64,000 nucleotides of DNA from the NCBI GenBank assembly GCA_029168955.1, contig JAPDOI010001334.1, positions 129,731 to 193,730 of the forward strand, in the 5' to 3' direction. Source of the DNA: Aplectana chamaeleonis. Taxonomy: Eukaryota > Nematoda > Chromadorea > Rhabditida > Cosmocercidae. Position 1 is the stretch's first letter, and every line of letters begins with the position of its first letter. Shown here in pieces: positions 56,201-64,000 of this stretch. Position numbers and translations under genes: made by a program. Under the pieces are notes generated by a model. It worked only from the letters and a program-made list of their open reading frames with translations. It was not told the origin of the DNA and did no database searches.

Positions 56201-56260
56201 CGAAAAGTGCTTCGGGCTTCTGATGACGTCATCGGGGCATCGTAAAAAGTGCTTCGGGCA
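41231..56260. repeat. 15-kb satellite of 42-bp units with a TGACGTCA palindrome in each
   Basis: About 357 head-to-tail units (15,030 / 42). The unit consists of TGATGACGTCATC, then GGGACATCGTGAAAAGTGC, then TTCGGGCTCC. The 12-bp palindrome GATGACGTCATC contains TGACGTCA, the full CRE/ATF bZIP octamer, and is the most conserved part; substitutions cluster in GGGACATCG (alternatives TGGACATCG, AGGACGTCG, GGGAGATCG, GGGACACCG, GGGATGTCG) and in TTCGGGCTCC (TTCTGGCTCC, CTAGGGCTCC, TTCGGGCTTC). Because 42 is divisible by three, ORFs of up to 1,989 codons exist on both strands, starting MTSSG in either direction because the palindrome reads ATGACGTCATC on both. A few 43-, 40- and 37-bp units shift frame. 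I regard these ORFs as non-coding by-products. The first units near 41,231-41,340 are diverged and irregular. Confidence 0.97.
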
Positions 56261-56775
56261 CTGCGGGGACAATATCACGGCATCAAATCAGAGGAAGTGG
56301 CGCGGGCTGCGACGCCGGGACGTCTTGAAAAGTGCTTCGGGCCTGCGACGGTGGCGCCATGGGACGTCGTCAGGGTCTTCGGCTGCTGATTACGCCATCG
56401 GGACGTCTTGAAAAGTGCGGGACTATCCTGGACAGGGAACGGGCCCAAGATTAAAGTCAGAAATGGAATGAACGACCGATCTGTAACGCTATCAATCGAA
56501 GCTGTTTCTACAGAAGCACATTAACAACTATGATTGAATGCGGCATCGAACATCTTTTGTCAGGTTTTCCATTCATTTTCACGAGCGAATCGTGGGTGCC
56601 CCCTCCCCGTCTGCGCGTATGATAGTCCGCAAAAAGATGCCTAGACTTCTGATGACGTCATCGGGACGTCGTGAAAAGTGCGTTCGGGCTTCTGAGACGT
56701 CATCGGGACGTCTGTGAAGAATTAGTTCGAGCTTGCTGCTGAAGGCGTCATCGGGACGTCGTGGAAACCCGGAGA
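56261..56775. repeat. Degenerate right fringe of the satellite
   Basis: Isolated decayed units persist: 'gccgggacgtcttgaaaagtgc' (about 56,312), 'gccatcgggacgtcttg' (56,394), a good unit at 56,646-56,680 ('tgatgacgtcatcgggacgtcg') and 'ggcgtcatcgggacgtcgtgg' (56,745). The fringe units carry GGGACGTCG, which may be an older variant than the GGGACATCG that dominates the core. Confidence 0.8.
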
Positions 56776-58619
56776 GTGGGCGGGTGCTCGGGGACCCATT
56801 GTTTGGTCATCCGAGAAATTGTACGGGACTTTCCGTAGAGTGATTAGGAGTCTCCGGACCCGTCACTGGTCAATCCGGAAGTTTGCCTGCAGGTTACCCA
56901 AAAGATTGGAGCAAGAGTTTTGAGCTTTGCGCTAGCCGTCTGAGATAGTGTGCTGGATGCATCGGAATTTGCGAAGGAGGTCAAAGAGAACACAGCCAGA
57001 AAACTTCTTTAAAGTGTGCCGATTGATGACAAGCATAGCGTGCAGAAAGCTGAGATATTATGTGGGCTGCGTGTCGCCAGGCTGCTCTTCTGTTTCGTAA
57101 CGCGCTTAATCTAATCACTCCAACCCCATTTTGAGTGCTCGCTCATTCTTCCTTCACCAATACTGCCTGTTTTTTTCTCTGCAAATAAAATGGTACTTGC
57201 TTATCATATCTGGTTTCAAAAGCAAATTGTTAGAGCTATATCTCCATTCTGCAGCTCAGCCGAGCTTTCTTTTCATATCAAATTCATATGGAATCAGAAG
57301 CAGCTGTTCTTCGAGAGAATGGGGCGGAGGAAACGAAAATAAATGAGTATGGAAAACGCTGCTTTGTTCCACTAATGTGAAAGTGTCCAAAAACGTGGAG
57401 ATGGAAGTAGTGAATCTGACTGTGTGGTTATTAGAGTTATGTATGTTTCACTCGCAGCAGCGAAGAACTGCGGGGCAGATTCTGCATCCGGCTCTGTAGG
57501 CCAGCAGGCTTTCATGATCATCGACCGGAGCTGGAACATACCGTCTGAGCGATATAACTATCACCAGGGCCTCCAGGGCCCTGTGTCAGAGCTGGTTGAG
57601 AGAATGAGGAGCCGACCCGTTCGATACGTATGAAAAAACATGAAGGTTGCAAATAACACTTGGTGCTTAGCCAGCTGACTGTATTCAACCGCGATCAACA
57701 TGAGATAAATTATGTGTGAGAACGAATAATCATGGCTGGATTATCACTCCATTTATTAACCTTATATCGCATGAGAACATCGGTCGCGCAAAAGCCACAT
57801 CAGGGTGATTTTTCTGAAATTATTTTGGTTTCCATGTTGTGGGTTGGATCATTGATTCTTGTGATCACAGAAGAGGTTTGTAGTCTAACAGGGGAGATGA
57901 AGAGGTCTTTGTTCGAGGAAGTTCTAGCATGGGATATTACTGCGTGAATATCAAGAAAAAAAGTGAACAATTCTACTTAAAGGGGTCTCCCAAAGCAAAA
58001 AGTGGATTGAAAGTTAGCGTTACAGGTGTTTCAACAACAAGGGAACAATGGCAAAGTGGAATGAGGAAAGAAACGCTACAAAAATGAGCAATATCATCTA
58101 CAAAAACTCTTTTCCTTGTCTAAACTACAAAGAGCGAAAACAAACCGTTGTAGTACTTTACGAGGAAGGGGTTCAATGGTTTCCTGGAACAATTTCAGCA
58201 TCATCTCCTCTTTTAATGATAGCTAGTAAGGTACACATGCGCCTATACATATTTTATCAGTACTCACATGTAATCAAAAGTTACTTTATGTGAGACCAAA
58301 GGTGGCTACCTAATAGAAAACCGCAACAGTTTTGTTTCCGCTGTGTGAAAGTTTCGACCAGAAAAGAATTTTTAGAGGATATTGTTCATTTTTGTAGCCC
58401 TTACTACCTGGTTCAAGCTCTCTCATTAATTCCACTTTTTGATTTGAAACGTTTGTGTAACGCAGAGCAAACCACTTTACAACTAGGAAGACCCCTTTTT
58501 TACAGGAATTATTTAAGTGTTCCGCCTCAAAAAGCGAAGAAGAGATCTATAAGCAAATCAAGAAGAATAGTGTGTGTTATGTTTTCCTGAAAATTCGACA
58601 GAACATGCATAGTTGCTTT
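56776..58619 (+). other. Unassigned region with several plus-strand ORFs
   Basis: Open frames at 57,131-57,346, 57,424-57,633 (with AFMIIDRSWNIPSERYNYHQ and a TTCACTCGCAG possible acceptor upstream), 57,732-57,947, 58,048-58,293 and 58,345-58,590 (LEDIVHFCSPYYLVQALSLI, then a basic tail) are all on the plus strand and have fairly balanced composition, so a decayed multi-exon gene or transposon gene is possible. No family recognised and no consistent splice model found. The last ORF runs to the hAT-like end at 58.7 kb. Confidence 0.3.
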
Positions 58620-58720
58620 TTTGTGTCCGGTTTGACACCCCCCCTTTTGCCCCTCTCTGCAACGTCCAAATATGCACCCCCTAAAGGTTAGCCGGGACGT
58701 GCTTGCAGCCTTGCTTGCTA
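58620..58720. repeat. Terminal segment of a hAT-like element
   Basis: 'gacacccccccttttgcccc', 'aatatgcaccccctaaag' and 'agccgggacgtgcttgcagcc' parallel 38,140-38,215 ('cccggcatgacg', 'aatatgcaccccccttagc') and 63,795-63,869. It is probably a diverged terminus of the same family. Confidence 0.45.
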
Positions 58721-59199
58721 ACTGGAACCTGCAGTTTGGGACGGGATGCTGCGTTGTTTTACTGGCCTAGTGAGTTAGAGGGATGCCAGACGACACTAGT
58801 CGTTTGTGTAATCCGACCTACGCTTTTGTGTACTTCCCTGTGGTAGGGAGTAAGGGGTAGGGGGTGCATGGTTGGCCTTTCTGAGAGGATCTAGAAATAA
58901 TGGGTTGTACTCGCGACAGACAACCAAATCAGATAAACAGGTGTGACTTCTGTCGAACTTCAGAAAAAAATGTGCTGCTTTGTTTGTTTGTGTGTAGCTC
59001 TTACAGTCTATTTTTCGGGCAGTACTTCAGATTCAAAATTTAGAACTTCACCAAACTCCTTCTTGAGAATTACCTCTGTCCTAGAATCCACCTGTGTTTT
59101 TATCGCAGCCATTTGGAATGTCTCAATCCTTGGAGTCTTCTCAGCATGTGCCGTGCGGTGTGAAGGTGTTTGCTCCGCAGCTACTGTACTTTACTGTGG

Positions 59200-59335
59200 T
59201 GAACACTTTTCAATATCAATTTGAAAAATTAAAAATTAAAATGTATTTTGTTACAGAACAGGGAAAGGCATTGAAACGATGTAGTAAAATGGAAGAAACA
59301 AAATATGATATTTCAATGTATCCATTAGATATTTG
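59200..59335. mobile_element. hAT-like foldback copy B, left fragment up to the LINE
   Basis: 'aaaatgtattttgttacagaacagggaaagg' through 'gaaatatcaatgtatcc'-like sequence corresponds to 38,745-38,840 of copy A. It ends at the target-site duplication TAGATATTTG (59,326-59,335). The element resumes at 62,702. Confidence 0.55.
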
Positions 59336-62300
59336 ACTTGACTTACCAAACAATCAGTTGCTTTTTGCCGCTGGCGTGATGCATCTTCACCGAGGTGTGC
59401 CGTCCTAGTAGTCAACCGTGTCCGCTTTTTTTTTTTCACGGTCTTCAATACAATTTGAACACATTCCATCCAGCTGTCACTATTCCATTTCCTGCGAAAC
59501 GAAACATCGCGCCTGAACTGTCTTTCGATGCCGAGTGACTTCAAATCCGCTTTAACCACATCCGTCCAGAACTTTTCGCCTACGCCCAGGTGGCCGTTTC
59601 CAGACAGGATTTGGAAGCATTTTTAAAGCGTGTTGTACGAGACGATCCAGCGTTCTTCTTAGTATATGCCCGAGCAGTCGAAGTCGACTTTCCCATTGCT
59701 GCTTGAGATGGCGTTAGGAGATGCTGGCTGCCTCCCTCGTGTCAAGAGTTTGATGTACTGCGTCGATTTCCTAGTAAAGGTCTGCGTTATATGGCATGCA
59801 CGCGGCCAGAAATATCGAACAAACGCCTAAAAGCTTCCTCTCCGTGCAGTCCAATCTTTCCATCTGCGTCTTCGGTGCTGCCCACGTCTCCGATCCGTAC
59901 ATCATGATAGGGCGAATAGCGGATAGATGGGCGCGCAACTTGACTTCCTTCGCGATGGTGGTAGACCACACAACCGCTGGTTAGAATTAGATGCAGATGC
60001 GCTTTGGCATACATCGTTGTCGAATATCCGCTGCATAACTACATTCAATGGTTCACTTTGGCAAACAGCCCAAATAACGAAATCGTCCACCAGTTCGATA
60101 CGTTGTCCGTCCACACAAACTCCCGTTGAAGGCCTCTGAGAGACCCACATCCTGCTTGCATTTATCGGGACGAAGACGAAGTCCACATAGGCTGCAGCAT
60201 ACTTCGAAACAGGGTTCACAATCGCCTTTGCAATTTGCGTTGTTTTCAGCGAATAACACGATATCATCCGGCGTACTCCAGGTCGACAAGAGGCGTCCTG
60301 ATGGTGCTAGGATCACGTCCGCAGGAAGCTGGTGCGCAACTCTACGCATGGTGTCATCAACGGCGAAGTTGAAAGAAAAGGTTCTTAAAGCGGCTCTGTA
60401 CCTTACTCACTGTTTTCACCTCGAAGAAGCTGACGTAAATCCGACAGGTGTACGAACTGCACTGCTGTTGTTCCTTTGTTCATGTCCTCGATTAACCAGA
60501 CATACTTTTCCGGGACTCCATCTGCTCATGGAGAGCGTTGAGCAATCGACGATCCACGACAAGGAGAGTCGAACGCGACTTCAAATTCCAAAAAAAGCAA
60601 GCTGTAATGACAAACTGAAAACCGTAACGCCACGATTCAATTACTCTTCTCGACGAACACTTGGTCGATGGTCGATCTTCCAGGTCGAAAACCGGCTTTG
60701 CTCATCTCTGGCCGTTCTTTCACGATGTTTGATAAGTCAGCTCGAGAATGATGATTCTAAAACCTTGTACATGACACGCAGTAGAGAAATCCCCCTATAG
60801 TTCTTGGGCTCCGTGACGGATGGCTTCTTGTGAAGAGTTACGATGATGGCATGTCTCCACGAATCGGGTATCCTTCCGGTCCACCATATTACACGGATGG
60901 TGTTGGTCATTTCACGAATCCCAGACGGAGGCAGAGCTTCCAGCATTTCAGCAGTGATGTTGTCATCTACACCTGCCACTCCATTCTAAATTCTCCGGAC
61001 ACAATTCAAAACTTCAGACTCAGTCGCTAGTTCCTCACTGACGTCATGTGTGCTCTCTGTGAACGTACCACGGAGCTCGGGTACTGATAGCTGGACGATT
61101 CAGTAGTGAGCTGAAGTAATCGCTTCCATATTGGCAGCGTCGCATCCGCAGCTGCAACTCCATTGGTAGTGTTCAAGACAGGAGAACATCTCTTCATCTT
61201 CCCGCTATACTGTCGCAGCAACGTGTAGACTTTCTTCAGTTCTTCTCCTCCCAAGCCTTCTCGAACTCCTTGGCTCTACACGTCCACTCTCGTTCGCGGT
61301 CACTTTGAGGCTGCCGACGCAACTTCCTCCTCAGACGCTTCTCCTCCACGAAGTTTCCTGCAGTTCGGAGAGCGCATGTACTCTGTTGTGGGTAGATGTT
61401 GTTCTTGGCCTTCACGGGACGTAGGCGAAGACAGCTGTAGGCTGGCCTGACCGGGAGTGCCTCTTTCGGAGGCGCATCTTGGATGCATTTGCCAGCCGGG
61501 AATCCGCGTCACTCAAGTTTCTTCTTGGTCCGTACTCCGATGTGAATAGAAAAAGTTTGTCAGGAAATTCCCTTCTGCACTCTTCATCCTCTGAGACTTG
61601 TCCTTGCTCAGTCCTCTGGAGAGGCTGAGCCCCTCGCTTCCTCTTATGAATCCTCACCAGTGAAGTTTAACAGAACAAGGACAGTGATCCGAATCGAATG
61701 CGACATCACACAGCTCTAGATCTTCGAATGTGTCCCGATACTGGAATATTCCTCACGTCTGGGACATAGTCAAGCTGTAGGTTCAAGGTTGTCATCTTCC
61801 ACTTCCGCTGCTCTTCCTGGAGATAGCCGGGTTGGTCCCTACCACGTAAGCTAGTGGCGGCGATGATTCCTCTTGAATGTCGATGCAATAATCAGACCAC
61901 TGCGTTCACAAAAGTCGACAAGGCATTTAGCCATTGTCCGATATTTGCTCCACTGGGTAGAACCATTTACAGAGAACTTCGGATTCCTAGTCAGATCCCA
62001 TCTTCGCATTTGCGTCAAATCCCCACGACAACAGCATGTTGACAGAGGTATCCTACTATTTGTGCGTGTTGAACATTCCTCATAAAACGCATCCTTCGGG
62101 GTTGACCTTGGCGGTTTCAGTGGGCGCATGAGCACTCACTATCCACAGATTGAATCCTCTGTGAGTCCGCAGTCGTACGAATGCATTCCGACGCGACGTT
62201 GAGCCGGGCTAACTGACCATACCATTTAGAAATCCTTCCTTACAGTTTATTGCACAGCCTCCCACTCTCCTATCGTCAGCGTTACCGCAGATGGATGATG

Positions 62301-62701
62301 TGCTTACTCTCCGACGCTGATGACGCGGGTCTATCAGCAGGAGCGGCCGGGTTTTCCTGCAAAGCAGCAAACGGTGCATGGAAATAGCTCAGAAGTCTAG
62401 AATAAGCGCAGTTTTTGGATATCACTCGACGGCGATCGGCAATTCAGGGTGGCAGAAATTGTGGCTTGTGGCCAAAGACTCCATGACTCCCTAGGTACGG
62501 ATCTAAGGTGTTATGGACCAGAGGCCTTAGTGTAGGACGGACGGCGACACGCTGTGCAATGTGCGGGATACTTTCGCGATATGGTTATGCACGCTATATC
62601 GCTCGGAGCGTTCCTGTGTACACACTCAAACGTCTGCTGGGTTCAGTAGAAGCAGGGGCACCAACGAGCAGGTACCAGCAGACTTGTATACACACCCCCT
62701 A
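59336..62701 (-). mobile_element. RTE-like non-LTR retrotransposon, full length but mutated
   Basis: A 3,366-bp insertion flanked by the exact duplication TAGATATTTG (59,326-59,335 and 62,702-62,711). Read on the minus strand it has, in order: AP-endonuclease segments (LWIVSAHAPTETAKVNPEG at about 62.1 kb; LVDFCERSGLIIASTFKRNH near 61.9 kb; LQLDYVPDVRNIP); a basic linker (YSGKMKRCSPVLN); RT blocks (GIREMTNTIRVIWWTGRIPD; PKNYRGISLLRVMYKVLES at about 60.75-60.98 kb); a mutated palm block (about 60.3 kb); LRLRPDKCKQDVG; LSAIRPIMMYGSETWAAP (59.9 kb); and a C-terminal RQFRRDVSFRRKWNSDSW. Many frameshifts and stops break the frame, so it is not active. Length and domain order fit RTE. The sequence resembles the RTE family common in hookworms, which is family knowledge, not a search result. 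Confidence 0.88.
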
Positions 62702-63869
62702 TAGATATTTGTAGCAAATAAACTAAGTTAAAGAGTGGTAAATCTTTTGGACTTGATAAGGTTCATTCAAATGAACCTAGTTAATTAAAAACAGAACTAA
62801 GAGCATTGTGAGAAATAGGAGAATTTGGCAGGCATTTTTAATAACAACGATTTTGATATTCAGTGCGTTTTTCTAAAGGGTCTTAAAAGCTCGTCCAATC
62901 TTAAATATCGGTTTTCGAGTGATTAAAAACCGGGACGAGATTTAAGGTTCTTGAATCACATTAAAAGTGATCCTATTGATGCTCGAGTGTTTGCCAGATC
63001 CTCCTCTTTTCTCACATTATGTCTTGTATTCTCATGTTTAATACTACTTTTGATCAGCTAGGTTTTATTTGAATAAACCTTGCATCAGAGCTAAATACTT
63101 ACCCCGCTCTAATTTTGTCTATTTACATTAAACTTTGTAAAATAGTGCATACAAAATAAACTACCTTTTACCATCTTCCATTTCCTTCAGTTTCAATCCT
63201 TTTCTCCTCCCCTTTCTGTAATAGAAATACAATTTTTATCAATATTGTGTGCGCGTCAACTCCCGTGTGATCTGTGTGGCTGCGTGACACCATATCGCTC
63301 GGCAACCAGGTCCTAAGTATCCCCTAGGGATTGCGGCATTCTAGGTGGGTAAAACTCGTGTTTTCCACTCCCTAGGCATCACATGAGATCTGGCTAACAT
63401 TGGCTCCACAACACAAAACAATTGCTTGAGTTTTCCAATCATAGCAGAAAGTAAACACAGTATAGCTAATCTTTCATGGATTCAAGAAAACTTTGACATG
63501 ACAGAAAACATTAAATTATTGCACTAGTGGTAGTTCTCTGTTGTTTGTATTTGTTAAATTGTTTTGAAATGAAAACTGTTTAAAATGTTTTGTCATAACT
63601 TAACGCATTACTAACAAAAACTTCCTCATGCAATTCTTTTGAAGTTTTGAAATTACACTACTTTTTTTGTTGACATTTTCAGAAATTTCTCTATTCAGCG
63701 CTTTTTTATATTCCTGTTTATCAGAATAAGAAAGTCAAAATCATGGCTATTGGTCTCAAATTCTCAGAAAACAGCCGATTCCGATTTCCCAAAGGGGGGT
63801 GTCTAAAAAGTACAGAGCTAAGGGAGTGCATATTCAAAATCGCCATACTGAGACGTGTACCCAGCCCTG
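62702..63869. mobile_element. hAT-like foldback copy B, right part
   Basis: Resumes after the LINE with the duplicated TAGATATTTG, then 'aaggttcattcaaatgaacctag' and the inverted arm (63,110-63,869) matching 38,133-38,890 of copy A. Ends GTACCCAGCCCTG, the inverse of the CAGGGCTGGGCAC start of copy A. No coding capacity seen. Confidence 0.65.
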
Positions 63870-64000
63870 AGTCCAAATTGGGGTGAATTAGGCGGTCTAA
63901 AATTGGTCGATTCTTTCTGCTGTTATGGACGAGTCCTAGTGATTGGCATCGATGGCTCGCAATCAGGCAAACTAGGGATCGGAGGCGCCGCCGAATGCGT
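63870..64000. other. Window end, nothing assignable
   Basis: About 130 bp of unique-looking sequence with no ORF or repeat recognised. Confidence 0.4.

Noticed and set aside
41231..56260. CRISPR array
   Set aside because: There are no unique spacers: the whole 42-bp unit repeats, including the parts between palindromes, and the context is eukaryotic.
41231..56260. Heat-shock elements (GAA...TTC in each unit)
   Set aside because: GAA and TTC in TGAAAAGTGCTTCG are six bases apart, not the two required for nGAAnnTTCn; no third pentamer in register.
1..64000. Bacterial or plasmid origin of the contig
   Set aside because: Spliced host and transposon genes with nematode-type introns, an RTE LINE and abundant eukaryotic MITEs exclude it.

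Overview
The window reads as nuclear DNA of a strongylid nematode, most likely a hookworm (Ancylostoma/Necator type). Three things point there: short exons with nematode-style splice sites (TTTCAG or TTTTAG acceptors, GTAAG-type donors) separated by very long repeat-filled introns; a minus-strand RTE-like LINE at 59.3-62.7 kb whose endonuclease and reverse-transcriptase segments resemble the RTE proteins I know from hookworm genomes; and a great density of foldback and MITE-like elements. No prokaryotic gene organisation is visible. The species assignment is inference.

Layout. 0-6.2 kb: repeats and no convincing gene. 6.5-12.7 kb: a two-gene PIF/Harbinger transposon. Its transposase (plus strand, seven exons, about 353 codons, all frames open, DDE residues present) faces a Myb/SANT-like partner gene on the minus strand, tail to tail. 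A 42-bp minisatellite lies in an intron of the partner gene. 12.7-22.4 kb: nested repeats, a GIY-YIG (Penelope-type) fragment, a LINE RT fragment, a 0.54-kb palindrome and a 1.9-kb foldback. 22.4-36.4 kb: the only clear host gene, the C-terminal half of 2-hydroxyacyl-CoA lyase (HACL1-like, minus strand). Seven exons join in frame to 244 codons. One 12.2-kb intron cuts the thiamine-diphosphate motif and holds a head-to-tail 2.76-kb duplication plus many MITEs.

36.4-41.2 kb: large inverted-repeat elements, several with hAT-like CAGGG...CCCTG ends. 41.23-56.26 kb: a 15-kb satellite of about 357 units of 42 bp. Nearly every unit carries the palindrome GATGACGTCATC, i.e. a perfect CRE/ATF octamer TGACGTCA. 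The unit length equals 14 codons and about four helical turns. Enormous ORFs on both strands are by-products of this repeat. 56.3-58.7 kb: decayed satellite fringe and unassigned ORFs. 58.7-63.9 kb: a hAT-like foldback element split by the LINE, which has an exact 10-bp target-site duplication.

The most unusual object is the CRE-palindrome satellite: hundreds of identical bZIP-type sites on one helical face, with linked-variant higher-order structure, in the 5' direction of HACL1. The HACL1 N-terminal exons were not found between 36.4 and 41.2 kb, so the satellite could lie inside a HACL1 intron. All functional statements about the satellite are hypotheses.
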